Below are positions 1 through 6,798 of a stretch of 9,006 bases of DNA, in pieces. This DNA is from Firmicutes bacterium TM09-10. Lineage in GTDB: Bacteria > Bacillota > Clostridia > Lachnospirales > Lachnospiraceae. The DNA is taken from positions 1 to 9,006 of the forward strand of contig QUKC01000042.1 in assembly GCA_003481005.1 (NCBI GenBank). Direction: 5' to 3'. How positions within the stretch are numbered: the first letter of the stretch is position 1; every line of letters starts with the position of its first letter. The translations under genes were made by a program, and so were the position numbers. The notes under the pieces were generated by a model. The model searched no databases and had not been told where the DNA came from. It was given only the letters and a program-made list of their open reading frames with translations.

Positions 1-4
1 TATA

Positions 5-97
5 GGAAACTTCGTTTCCATACGATAATAAACGCGCTACGCGGATCGCACTGCAGCGGAATGGAAGAATGTCGCTTACGCGACCCGCCGCAGGCGG
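5..97. repeat. Cluster of small GC-rich inverted repeats (REP-like element)
   Basis: Four hairpins follow one another. GGAAAC at 5-10 pairs with GTTTCC at 14-19. CGCG at 33-36 pairs with CGCG at 40-43. GTCGC at 71-75 pairs with GCGAC at 80-84. CCGCC at 85-89 pairs with GGCGG at 93-97. In a larger alternative fold, 51-59 pairs with 85-93 with one mismatch, enclosing the third hairpin. The base composition is far more GC-rich than the rest of the window. The density of pairing suggests a dispersed palindromic intergenic element, possibly a non-autonomous transposon or REP-like unit; I have the impression that similar units occur in Lachnospiraceae but cannot verify copy number here. It abuts the start of the next gene with no visible promoter between them. 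Confidence 0.55.
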
Positions 98-115
98 AGG
101 AGCCGGGAGCAGAAA

Positions 116-1795
116 GTGCTTGGCATGATCGGGGTGGCAGCACATGAATGCGGACACATCAATTTCAGTAATTTTGAAAAGCGCAGGATTTATGCTTCCG
201 GAATCCGGGAGGGAATCTTATATCCGGAACTGCCAGAGCCAAAAAATGAAGAGGAAAAACAGGTACTTGGGGAATTGCAGGTATGTCTGGAGCAGAAAAA
301 GGAGAAGGAATTGAGAGTGATCCGGGAAACGCTTTTGTATCTGCATAACATTCTGGAAGATATGTATATCGAAGCAAGGCAGTGTGCGGAATATGGCGGG
401 ATTGTACAAAAAGCCATCCGGTTCCTTGGAAGATGGGACATGGAACAGGCAGAAAGCATCCGGCAGATGCAGGAATACGGGATGGACAGCCTTTCCATCA
501 TGAAAAATGTCCTCCTGCAGTATCTGAGGAGCAAAAAAGTAAATGACTGGGAGCGCGCAGGCGGAATTTATATGGAAATGCTGGAGCGGTGCAAGGAGAC
601 GCTGGATGAAGTGGTAATCCCGGCAGACGAAGATGTGCGCTTCCGGGCGGCAAACAGGCTGCTTCTGATTCTGTGGGAGTTTGTAAAGGAGGCTTTTGAA
701 CAGGAAGAGAGCGGAAAAGAAGATACAGAACAAATTCCCCCTGAATATGAAGGCGGCGATGGAGCTGGGAAATGGAAAGAGTCCGCAGCCACAGATACAA
801 AGGAAGGGGAAGAAAAAAGAAGACGTGCGGCTGCCGTTCTGGGCGGGGAACAGCAGGAAAAGGCAGCCGCGGAGGATAGCGTAAAGGAGATTAGCGACGA
901 AATCGGAAAAATTGTGACAAAAATGGAACAGGAAATGCTTGAGCGGGAACTAAAAGAGAACGCAGATAAGATGGATCTGGGAGAAATCCATAACGGGTAT
1001 AGGCTGCGGATCATAAGACCAGAGCCAACATTGGAACAGATTGCACGATATGAAGTAATGAAAAAGAAGGTGGATGCAGCTGCAGAAAAAATGGTACGGT
1101 TGATTGCCCCGCATTTGGAGGAACAGGAAAGATTTCAGAAAGGGATGGTACAGGGGAAAAAAGTCTGTGGGAGCCAGATTTACCGCAGGGATGGCAGGAT
1201 TTTTAGGAGCCGGAATATTCCGGGCAACCAGGACGCGGCGGTGGGGGTATTGATCGATGAGTCCGCATCCATGGATATCCATAACCGGATTGGCAGTGCG
1301 CGATATACCGCCTGTGTGATATACCGCTTTTGCCAAAGGCTCGGGATTCCCGTGCTGATTCTTGGTCATTCCACAGGAATTGGCGAGAAAAAAGAGAGTG
1401 TTGAGCTGTATTCCTATGCAGAATTTGACGCATGGGATCAAAAGGACTGTTTTCGCCTTACGGGAATCCGTTCCAGATGGAACAATAGAGACGGGGCTGC
1501 CTTGGCATACGCAGGGATGCGGCTTGGAAAAAGAGCTGAGGGACAGAAGCTTTTATTTGTTATTTCGGATGGGCTTCCTCTTGCGGAGGGGTATCGGGGG
1601 GAAGCAGGGATAGCGGATACCAGACGGGAAAGAGAAAAGCTGGAGCACAGAGGAATCCATGTGATGGCAGCGGCAATCGGGGAAGACAGGGAACTGATTA
1701 GACGGATTTATGGAAAAGGATTTTTGAACATATCGGATACGGAACGGATACCTGCGGCAATGGCGGGGATCATCCGGCAGTATATGGGAAAGTAG
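116..1795 (+). CDS. HExxH metalloprotease-like plus von Willebrand factor A protein, probably 5'-truncated
   Basis: The 559-residue product has a zinc-metalloprotease-like HECGH motif at residues 10-14 and a possible third ligand region LEDMYIEARQ at about 80-89. A long charged, low-complexity linker follows (about 195-260). The C-terminal von Willebrand A domain (about 373-559) has a MIDAS metal site DESAS at 381-385, with T420 and D485 (SDG) as further candidate ligands. This layout resembles CobT-like VWA proteins that work beside a MoxR/CobS-type AAA+ ATPase in ATP-driven remodelling of a partner; no such ATPase is in the window. No signal peptide is seen, so it is probably cytoplasmic. 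The first usable start is GTG 116, with GGGAG at 105-109 as a possible ribosome site. Starting only nine residues before HECGH is abnormal, because relatives normally have roughly a further 100 residues upstream. The frame stays open back through the hairpins to stops at 26-31, so the original 5' end appears to be lost. The domain call is good; the function is unknown. Confidence 0.75.
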   Translation: MLGMIGVAAHECGHINFSNFEKRRIYASGIREGILYPELPEPKNEEEKQVLGELQVCLEQKKEKELRVIRETLLYLHNILEDMYIEARQCAEYGGIVQKAIRFLGRWDMEQAESIRQMQEYGMDSLSIMKNVLLQYLRSKKVNDWERAGGIYMEMLERCKETLDEVVIPADEDVRFRAANRLLLILWEFVKEAFEQEESGKEDTEQIPPEYEGGDGAGKWKESAATDTKEGEEKRRRAAAVLGGEQQEKAAAEDSVKEISDEIGKIVTKMEQEMLERELKENADKMDLGEIHNGYRLRIIRPEPTLEQIARYEVMKKKVDAAAEKMVRLIAPHLEEQERFQKGMVQGKKVCGSQIYRRDGRIFRSRNIPGNQDAAVGVLIDESASMDIHNRIGSARYTACVIYRFCQRLGIPVLILGHSTGIGEKKESVELYSYAEFDAWDQKDCFRLTGIRSRWNNRDGAALAYAGMRLGKRAEGQKLLFVISDGLPLAEGYRGEAGIADTRREREKLEHRGIHVMAAAIGEDRELIRRIYGKGFLNISDTERIPAAMAGIIRQYMGK

Positions 1796-2539
1796 GTGAA
1801 AGGCTTGGAAAAGAATGGTGGAAAAACCGATTACAGCAGGATCACTTCGCGTCAGATCGCAGTATATAAGACAGATAAGGCACTTTTGGAGCTGGTAGAC
1901 AGCTTGAAACCGGCGGGAGCTTCTTATCCGGCACACATCCATGCATCCGGGGAAGAGGATGAGGAAGGATATTCCCTGATCCGTCTTCAGATGGTGGATT
2001 ATTCTGCAGGAACTGGTCAGAAGTCTGTCAGTGTGTATGCAAACATCAGCCCGGATGAGGCACTATACCTGTATTCCAGAATATTCAGCGGTGTGCAGAC
2101 TTTTTTCATGTCCCGGCAGAAGATATTTGGGGAAGCAAAAAAAGAAGGGTATGCCAATGTGACAAAGCTTATGGTCAGCAGGTATGAAACAGACAGCGCT
2201 GGAAAAAAGCGGGCATATCCGTGGTCAGTCCAGATCCAGAACGGGATTGGAATCAAAGGGAAAAACAGCAACGGGGGGACATACTGTAAAAAGGATAGTT
2301 TTGTTTCGGATGGAGCTGCAGAAATCTTTTTAACGGATGCGGACATGTTCCACATGTTTTCGCGGGCAGAGGCATGGATCCGGGCATTTGAACGGGAACA
2401 GACAGGAAGAAAGCAGAGAAAGGAGAATTTTGGCAGTCTGTACCGGCTGCTCAATAAGGAACTGGAAGGGCATTTTGCGGGGCTCTATCAGAGATTTGAG
2501 GAAATGGGGCTTTTGGAGCCAGATGAAAAGGCAGCCTGA
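1796..2539 (+). CDS. Uncharacterised protein paired with the VWA gene
   Basis: I do not recognise a named family for this 247-residue soluble protein. The GTG start directly follows the TAG of the VWA gene, so the two are almost certainly co-transcribed and translationally coupled. A TTG at 1805 (residue 4), preceded by AAAGG, is an alternative start. The N-terminal half carries a conserved-looking segment YANISPDEALYLYSRIF (81-97). The middle has YPWSVQIQNGIGIKGKNSNG (141-160), rich in glycine and asparagine and resembling a nucleic-acid-binding or OB-like beta region, though this is only an impression. The C-terminal third is helical and highly charged (about 185-240). There are no membrane segments or signal peptide. 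The tight coupling suggests it acts with the VWA protein. A transcription terminator follows about 125 bases downstream. Confidence 0.7.
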   Translation: MKGLEKNGGKTDYSRITSRQIAVYKTDKALLELVDSLKPAGASYPAHIHASGEEDEEGYSLIRLQMVDYSAGTGQKSVSVYANISPDEALYLYSRIFSGVQTFFMSRQKIFGEAKKEGYANVTKLMVSRYETDSAGKKRAYPWSVQIQNGIGIKGKNSNGGTYCKKDSFVSDGAAEIFLTDADMFHMFSRAEAWIRAFEREQTGRKQRKENFGSLYRLLNKELEGHFAGLYQRFEEMGLLEPDEKAA

Positions 2540-2664
2540 ATTTTTTAGAATCTAACTTATTGTAATGGTATCTATATTCAGGGACGATAAGAAAGATTTT
2601 ATGATACAGACCAGTTTCAGATTTAAGAAATAAATAAATTCCCGGGTGTCGAAAAGGCAGCGGC

Positions 2665-2706
2665 AGGGCAGATATAAACGGATTGTTTGTACCTGCCCTT
2701 TTTATT
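2665..2706 (+). terminator. Intrinsic terminator after the VWA operon
   Basis: GGGCAG at 2666-2671 pairs with CTGCCC at 2693-2698. Inside, after one A-C mismatch, the stem continues TATAAAC with GTTTGTA (one G-T pair) around a five-base loop, GGATT. A TTTTTATT tract follows from 2699. This is a long stem with a proper U-run on the + strand. The rest of the 287-base gap (2540-2826) shows nothing else except a possible promoter near its right end. Confidence 0.8.
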
Positions 2707-2771
2707 CCCGTGAAAAATTTGGGGGAAAATTCAACTTGAGAGAAGAGGGATGTGTCTTCTGAAATAGGAAC

Positions 2772-2800
2772 TTACTTCATATATGGAGGATTTGTATAAT
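2772..2800 (+). promoter_or_regulatory. Possible promoter for the DUF5348 gene
   Basis: A perfect TATAAT lies at 2795-2800. The -35 position at 17-base spacing is only TTACTT (2772-2777), a poor match. Transcription would begin near 2807, just ahead of the ribosome site at 2814-2819. The call depends mainly on the -10 match and on the terminator upstream. Confidence 0.35.
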
Positions 2801-2826
2801 ATCGAGATTTACCGGAGGAAAGCAGA

Positions 2827-3045
2827 ATGGAGAAAAGACAGGGAGCATTGTATTTTGACAGGGAAGAGGAGCGCTATAATATTCGTTTCGGCTTGGAAGA
2901 ATGTTATCATGGCCTGTACTGCGGGGAAGGGCTGGAGGTGCTGGTAGGAAAAAGATGGGTGCGTACCCGGATTGAAAAGGCAGCGGACTGGTATCTGGTT
3001 GGGATTGATACGGACTGGCTGGACGGGCTGCGGGTAAGGGTATGA
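2827..3045 (+). CDS. DUF5348 family small protein
   Basis: This is a 72-residue soluble protein. The block GEGLEVLVGKRWVRTRIE (about 33-50), then DWYLVGID and LDGLRVRV at the C-terminus, matches my recollection of DUF5348, a compact all-beta family of about 60-80 residues seen mostly in Firmicutes accessory regions and integrative elements. Its biochemical role is unknown. The start is well supported: GGAGGA at 2814-2819 sits seven bases before ATG 2827. The gene is a single-cistron unit between a terminator and the next promoter. The length is normal for the family and there is no sign of damage. An antitoxin-like or element-housekeeping role would be speculation. Confidence 0.8.
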   Translation: MEKRQGALYFDREEERYNIRFGLEECYHGLYCGEGLEVLVGKRWVRTRIEKAADWYLVGIDTDWLDGLRVRV

Positions 3046-3051
3046 GTAAGC

Positions 3052-3080
3052 TTGCTATTTGCAAGTGTGGATGGTAAAAT
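3052..3080 (+). promoter_or_regulatory. Promoter candidate for the AAA-ATPase_like gene
   Basis: The -35 TTGCTA (3052-3057) and -10 TAAAAT (3075-3080) are 17 bases apart. An upstream TG (3072-3073) gives an extended -10. The -35 overlaps a small hairpin, CTTGC at 3051-3055 with GCAAG at 3061-3065, which could be an operator or chance. Transcription would start about 55 bases before ATG 3144. Confidence 0.45.
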
Positions 3081-3143
3081 TACAGGTAACAGGGAGAGCA
3101 TAGAAAGGGAAGGAATGACAACTGTAAGGAAGGGGCTGAACAG

Positions 3144-4307
3144 ATGGGAAGATTCTTAAATCCGGATAACAGTGCGTTTCAGGTAGCGTTAAATTCAGAA
3201 ATTTATGTTGATAAGACAGGACTGTTAGAATATACGAACAGGGTAATGGGGACAAAGCAGGGGTATATTTGCAACAGCCGTCCGAGACGGTTTGGAAAAT
3301 CCATTACGGCTGACATGCTCACGGCATATTACAGCAGGGGTTGTAGTTCTAGAGAAATGTTTGAAAAATTAAACATTGGTAAAAGTACGGATTTTTTGGA
3401 ACATCTTAACCGGTATGATGTGATTCATCTGGATATCCAGTGGTTTCTGGCAACAGTGGACAGCGTTGATGAGGTCATAAACTTTATTACGGACAGCGTG
3501 CTTGTCGAATTGCGGGAGAGTTATCCGGATGTTTTGCCGGAAGAGGTAAATACAGTACCGGATGCGCTTTCGCGGCTCAGGGAAGAAAACGGTCAGAAAT
3601 TTGTTGTAATCATTGATGAATGGGATGTTCTGATTCGGGATGAGTCGGCAAATGGCAAAGTCCAAAAAGCTTATATTAATTTTTTAAGGGGAATGTTTAA
3701 AGGATCGGAACCGACAAAATACATCCAGCTTGCGTATTTGACAGGAATCTTACCGATTAAAAAAATCAAAACCCAGTCGGCGTTAAATAATTTTGATGAA
3801 TTTACGATGCTGGATGCCGGCAGGCTGGTTTCATTTGTAGGTTTTACAGAAGATGAGGTAAAGACACTTTGTGAAAAATACCGGATGGATTTTGAACAGG
3901 TAAAAAAATGGTATGATGGGTATTGTTTGGGGGAATGCCATATTTATAATCCGATTGCAGTAGTAAACCTTGTAACAAAAGGAAAATTTAAAAGTTATTG
4001 GTCAGAAACCGGCACCTATGAGGCAATCGTGCCTTTGCTTAATATGGACTTTGAAGGTTTGAAAACAGTAATTATTGAGATGTTGGGAGGAAGTCGGGCA
4101 GAGATTGATGTATCTTCTTTTCAGAATGATATGGTAAGTTTTGCAAACAGAGATGATGTGCTTACGTATCTGATCCACCTTGGGTATCTGGGCTATGACG
4201 AGGATGCAGAGGCGGCATTTGTGCCGAATGAGGAAATCAGGCAGGAACTGACAAAAGCGATTAGAAGAAATGCGTGGGATGAAATGATCCAAAATCAGAG
4301 ATGTTAG
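3144..4307 (+). CDS. AAA-ATPase_like (PF09820) protein lacking its C-terminal nuclease domain
   Basis: This 387-residue protein starts with the family hallmark FLNPDNSAF and YVDKTGLLEY (4-30). It carries a Walker A region NSRPRRFGKS (44-53), a Walker B VVIIDEWD (154-161), and the later blocks KKWYDGY (254-260), YNP (268-270) and SYWSETGT (284-291). Family members are usually about 520-580 residues and end in a PD-(D/E)XK nuclease-like domain (PF08011/DUF1703). Here the protein stops right after the linker NEEIRQELTKAIRRNAWDEM, and no frame downstream to about 4600 continues the nuclease half. It therefore looks 3'-truncated by a deletion, with the ATPase half intact. The start is supported by AAGGAAGGGG at 3126-3135. 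The family's function is poorly defined; it multiplies to many copies in gut Firmicutes and Bacteroides. A terminator follows, so the shortened gene may still be expressed. Confidence 0.85.
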   Translation: MGRFLNPDNSAFQVALNSEIYVDKTGLLEYTNRVMGTKQGYICNSRPRRFGKSITADMLTAYYSRGCSSREMFEKLNIGKSTDFLEHLNRYDVIHLDIQWFLATVDSVDEVINFITDSVLVELRESYPDVLPEEVNTVPDALSRLREENGQKFVVIIDEWDVLIRDESANGKVQKAYINFLRGMFKGSEPTKYIQLAYLTGILPIKKIKTQSALNNFDEFTMLDAGRLVSFVGFTEDEVKTLCEKYRMDFEQVKKWYDGYCLGECHIYNPIAVVNLVTKGKFKSYWSETGTYEAIVPLLNMDFEGLKTVIIEMLGGSRAEIDVSSFQNDMVSFANRDDVLTYLIHLGYLGYDEDAEAAFVPNEEIRQELTKAIRRNAWDEMIQNQRC

Positions 4308-4377
4308 GATTGATTGTTGGAATATGCATATTTTTGTAATGGAATGGTAATTGATAGGGAGTGAGATGCTTTGTCAG

Positions 4378-4412
4378 AGTGTCAGAAACTTGAAAGGGTT
4401 TCTGCACTTTTT
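4378..4412 (+). terminator. Intrinsic terminator after the AAA-ATPase_like gene
   Basis: AGTG (4378-4381) plus CAGAAAC (4383-4389) pair with GTTTCTG (4398-4404) plus CACT (4405-4408), with one bulged T and an eight-base loop, followed by TTTT. The stem is 11 pairs. It lies about 70 bases beyond the shortened gene. Confidence 0.7.
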
Positions 4413-4550
4413 AAATTCATTCGTATTAAATTTGACCAAAAATGAGGGGAAAATGTCGTTTCGTGCATAACATGTTGAATTTGTAATAAATTTATGAATA
4501 ATAGAAATTGAAATAGAATTTAAGGTATTTTGAAAAGGGAGGCGAATCCG
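4413..4550 (+). promoter_or_regulatory. AT-rich intergenic region with weak promoter candidate
   Basis: The whole gap 4308-4614 has no long gene. Apart from the terminator it holds a weak promoter candidate, TTGAAT at 4475-4480 with AATAAT at 4497-4502 (16-base spacing), and a strong ribosome site GGGAGG at 4537-4542 leading into a short reading frame at 4551. No riboswitch or nuclease-domain remnant is recognisable. Confidence 0.3.
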
Positions 4551-4631
4551 ATGCACAACGAATTTTTTTTAGTAGTACTTAGAAAACAGAAGAATTGTGA
4601 TGAAGGAGGTCTCTATGAAAAATATTATTAA
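4551..4631 (+). CDS. Possible 26-residue leader peptide overlapping the secreted-protein start
   Basis: ATG 4551 follows AAGGGAGG (4535-4542) by eight bases, an excellent ribosome site. It opens a 26-codon frame beginning MHNEFFLVVLRKQKN and ending at TAA 4629-4631, past the ATG of the secreted protein at 4615 in another frame. Ribosomes translating it would cross the downstream ribosome site, so it could couple or modulate expression of the next gene. It could also be the worn end of an older gene. Only the ribosome site supports it. Confidence 0.35.
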   Translation: MHNEFFLVVLRKQKNCDEGGLYEKYY

Positions 4632-5352
4632 GTATTTGGGGTGTTTGGCTCTAGGATTATTGATTTTGAACAAGGTAGATTTTTCGGTATATGCGGCAGA
4701 ACCCTCTAAAGTTGTAAGGCATGTAGAGTATGATGAAATTACAGATGTGAATCAGCTGTTACAGATGGGGATTGAAGAATATCAAAAAACTCCTAAAGTA
4801 AGAAATCAAAGCGAAAATGAAGAAATAACTGTGAAACAGTTATTAAGTATTACAGAATATGATGATGGTACGATTGAAAAAGAGTACTGTGTTACAGGTT
4901 TGGGCATGGTTGATAAGTCCGGTAAAAATGTGTCTGCAGCTCAAATCGCGAGGGCAGATTCTCCGGTAAATAAGGATAAGCAGGTGTCTAATTATGGAGT
5001 AACATTAGTGTGCTCACTTTATACAACAATGAGGCTGGATAGTGTATTCGATATGCCACTATTTAGGGTTGATAAGGTAACCACTACTATTTTAAGGACA
5101 GGTAGTGTATATCCGGGAAATGGAAGCACGCGGTATAATCATCAGCGTGGAAATGAATTTAAGTCTGTGCCTTTTACCGCCAGCACGGCATCAAATCAAA
5201 GTTTTACGATTCCCGGAAGCGCAAATTTCTACCATTCAAGTCCAGAGCCTCTTGCAGGAGGGTTAGTAGCACAGTCGGATGTTTCTTTATCGAATGGTAA
5301 GTCTTTATCTGTAATTGTAGGTGTCCCTTCAGATGATCCGTATGCAAAATAA
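4615..5352 (+). CDS. Secreted protein of unknown function
   Basis: The start is set by AAGGAGGT at 4603-4610, five to six bases before ATG 4615. Upstream GTG 4597 and ATG 4600 lie before or inside that site and are rejected. The 245-residue product has a signal peptide: basic start MKNIIK, hydrophobic core about 7-18, and a likely signal peptidase I cut near VYA-A (25-28). The mature part begins acidic (to about 70) and then becomes polar, rich in Ser, Thr, Gly and Asn and probably beta-stranded (about 100-245). I recognise no domain or catalytic motif. The only cysteines in the mature part are near residues 86 and 130. It is followed 20 bases later by a lipoprotein gene with similarly AT-rich codon use, so the two probably work together at the cell surface. 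Composition differs from the genes at the left of the window, suggesting separate acquisition. Confidence 0.75.
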   Translation: MKNIIKYLGCLALGLLILNKVDFSVYAAEPSKVVRHVEYDEITDVNQLLQMGIEEYQKTPKVRNQSENEEITVKQLLSITEYDDGTIEKEYCVTGLGMVDKSGKNVSAAQIARADSPVNKDKQVSNYGVTLVCSLYTTMRLDSVFDMPLFRVDKVTTTILRTGSVYPGNGSTRYNHQRGNEFKSVPFTASTASNQSFTIPGSANFYHSSPEPLAGGLVAQSDVSLSNGKSLSVIVGVPSDDPYAK

Positions 5353-5372
5353 ATTGGGGAGAAGAAAGTAAA

Positions 5373-6011
5373 ATGAGGGTAAAAATTTTTAATAGAATTA
5401 TTATTCTTTTATGTATGATTTTGCTTTTATCTGGATGTAGACAAAAAACCAATACATTTCCTCAAATAGAAGATTTATCTCTTTTTGGTAGCAGCGTTAA
5501 GGAGGCTGGTAAATTATTAGGAATAAACCTTTTAGATATATCTCCTACTATATCAGAAAATTCAGAACAACTGGAAGTATACCAGTTACCTGGAACATGG
5601 ATGATTGGAGAAGGAGAAGCGGAGGTTAGCCTTCATTTTTTGACCACGTCAACACCAAAAGGAAATCCAATGGGTTTGGAAATGGTTACCATGGAATTTT
5701 CAGAAGGAACGGATTTAAAAAAACTGTGGGAGTATATTTCTGAAACATGGAATTTGAAGGATAATCCAGATTGGGATAAGGACGAAAGAGGAAATGTTCA
5801 AGAGTTTTCATGGATGTCGGAACCTTTGGATGCGGAGACGACAGAGAAACTTGAAAAAATATCAGAAGAAACTTTTGGTAATTCGATGATTTATGTTATG
5901 CCATATATTTATATGGAAGGACGTATACGAAAAGATGGTTCAGTTCTATTTTATGTGTTTAGCGCCAGTGGTGCATTAAAGCATCATGAGGATGACTGGG
6001 ACATAGATTAG
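5373..6011 (+). CDS. Putative lipoprotein of unknown function
   Basis: This 212-residue protein begins with a basic start, a hydrophobic stretch (8-19) and a lipobox LSGC (19-22), so Cys22 should be lipidated and the protein anchored to the outer face of the membrane. The mature part is acidic and rich in aromatic residues, with a segment LFGSSVKEAGKLLGI (37-51) and several tryptophans. No known domain is recognised. The start is supported by GGGGAGAAG at 5356-5364, about eight bases before ATG. Only 20 bases separate it from the secreted-protein gene and a terminator follows, so the two form an operon. Possible roles include binding or inhibiting the secreted partner, or surface sensing; neither can be shown from the sequence. 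Confidence 0.78.
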   Translation: MRVKIFNRIIILLCMILLLSGCRQKTNTFPQIEDLSLFGSSVKEAGKLLGINLLDISPTISENSEQLEVYQLPGTWMIGEGEAEVSLHFLTTSTPKGNPMGLEMVTMEFSEGTDLKKLWEYISETWNLKDNPDWDKDERGNVQEFSWMSEPLDAETTEKLEKISEETFGNSMIYVMPYIYMEGRIRKDGSVLFYVFSASGALKHHEDDWDID

Positions 6012-6064
6012 CAGAAATCGGAAGATAGATTGACTTTAAAGTAAATATCATTTTTGAAAAATGT

Positions 6065-6102
6065 AAAGGAGTTGTACATGGTAATAAATGTGCAACTCTT
6101 TT
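6065..6102. terminator. Strong, probably bidirectional terminator after the lipoprotein gene
   Basis: GAGTTGTACAT (6069-6079) pairs with ATGTGCAACTC (6088-6098) with one T-G wobble. The stem extends outward through AAAG (6065-6068) with TTTT (6099-6102). The A-run on one side and T-run on the other allow termination in both directions. The rest of the 245-base gap up to 6256 holds no gene or clear promoter that I can see. Confidence 0.8.
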
Positions 6103-6256
6103 ATATAGGCAGGCTAACAAGTTCATGTTTTCAAAACAAGAATTGAAAGTTTGAGATATATGGAAAAGGGTGATACTGAGAGCGGCTAAAAGAAATAGTA
6201 GTTATCAAGATGGAGCTGGATGATTGAAGTACATTTAGAGTTAAAAAGGGGAAAAT

Positions 6257-6709
6257 ATGGGAAAAAGAAAAGAATATAGAAAAATAATAAAAAATTACAA
6301 AGAACAGAAAATAGTTTTTCAAGAAGAGATGAAATTGGATTATAGTAAATTAGAGGAAACAATTGCAGAGGCAATAAAAATAGAGAAAGAGAGGGAGAAT
6401 GAAAACAAGAGAAAACATAGTAAAAAAAGGGAACTCCTATATAAAACTCTCAATATAATTTTTTATATGGTATTGATGATAATAGTTCTGTCGCTATTAT
6501 ATTCTATTTGTATGGCTTTTATAAGCGGAAAAATTGATGATATAGTTGGTTTTTTGATAACAATTGCAACGCTGATTATAATAATTATTATTATGATTTT
6601 GTGTTTTGATGAGTCATTTCAAGATGATGTTGAAGAAGCAGCAAATCATTTAGGGGTTAATGTTGCGGTGCTGGCACTTATTCTTTCGCTAATTAGTTTG
6701 ATAAAGTAG
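6257..6709 (+). CDS. Small basic coiled-coil protein with three predicted membrane helices
   Basis: I recognise no family for this 150-residue product. The first 62 residues are very rich in Lys, Glu and Arg and predicted helical, probably a cytoplasmic coiled coil. Membrane helices follow at about 66-89, 97-117 (a striking isoleucine run) and 135-149. A short acidic loop, FDESFQDDVEEAANHLGV (117-134), separates the last two. The start is supported by AAAAGGGG at 6244-6251. It is extremely AT-rich. It lies upstream of the ATPase-HNH pair in the same direction, but a 174-base structured gap with its own promoter separates them. Small membrane proteins often accompany defence systems as effectors, but nothing here proves a link. 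Confidence 0.65.
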   Translation: MGKRKEYRKIIKNYKEQKIVFQEEMKLDYSKLEETIAEAIKIEKERENENKRKHSKKRELLYKTLNIIFYMVLMIIVLSLLYSICMAFISGKIDDIVGFLITIATLIIIIIIMILCFDESFQDDVEEAANHLGVNVAVLALILSLISLIK

Positions 6710-6760
6710 ATGCATAGATATTACAAAAATTTGTATGATAAAATTTTTATCCATCTACTT
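6704..6760. repeat. Nested inverted repeats forming a possible three-way junction
   Basis: AAGTAGATG (6704-6712, overlapping the stop codon of the membrane-protein gene) pairs perfectly with CATCTACTT (6752-6760). Between them sit two smaller hairpins, TACAA (6722-6726) with TTGTA (6731-6735) and GATAAA (6737-6742) with TTTATC (6746-6751). No T-run follows the outer stem, so it is not an ordinary terminator. The half CATCTAC recurs at 6822-6828. Confidence 0.55.
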
Positions 6761-6769
6761 CCAAAATAG

Positions 6770-6793
6770 TCGAAAATCAATTGATTTTTTCGA
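6770..6793. repeat. 16-base perfect palindrome
   Basis: AAAATCAATTGATTTT at 6773-6788 is a perfect palindrome. With two bulged Ts it extends outward to TCGA-type ends at 6770 and 6793. Its symmetry without a spacer fits a protein-dimer binding site better than an RNA hairpin. Confidence 0.5.
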
Positions 6794-6798
6794 AAAGA

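Noticed and set aside
116..1795. Calling the VWA protein a cobalamin biosynthesis CobT subunit
   Set aside because: The similarity is to the general VWA/metallopeptidase layout only; no cobaltochelatase or cobalamin genes are nearby, and many such proteins have other roles.
190..1942. Several long reading frames on the minus strand opposite the VWA gene
   Set aside because: They lack good ribosome sites, have low-complexity Ser/Leu/Phe-rich products typical of antisense shadows, and overlap a well-supported gene.
3051..3065. Hairpin CTTGC/GCAAG as a terminator of the DUF5348 gene
   Set aside because: The stem is only five pairs and no T-run follows; it overlaps a better promoter candidate.
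4597..4614. Upstream GTG 4597 or ATG 4600 as the start of the secreted protein
   Set aside because: The ribosome site AAGGAGGT at 4603-4610 lies downstream of both, and ATG 4615 gives a normal signal peptide.
4615..4644. Lipobox-like YLGC at residues 7-10 of the secreted protein
   Set aside because: It lies at the very start of the hydrophobic segment with no hydrophobic stretch before it; a VYA-A type cut site farther on fits better.
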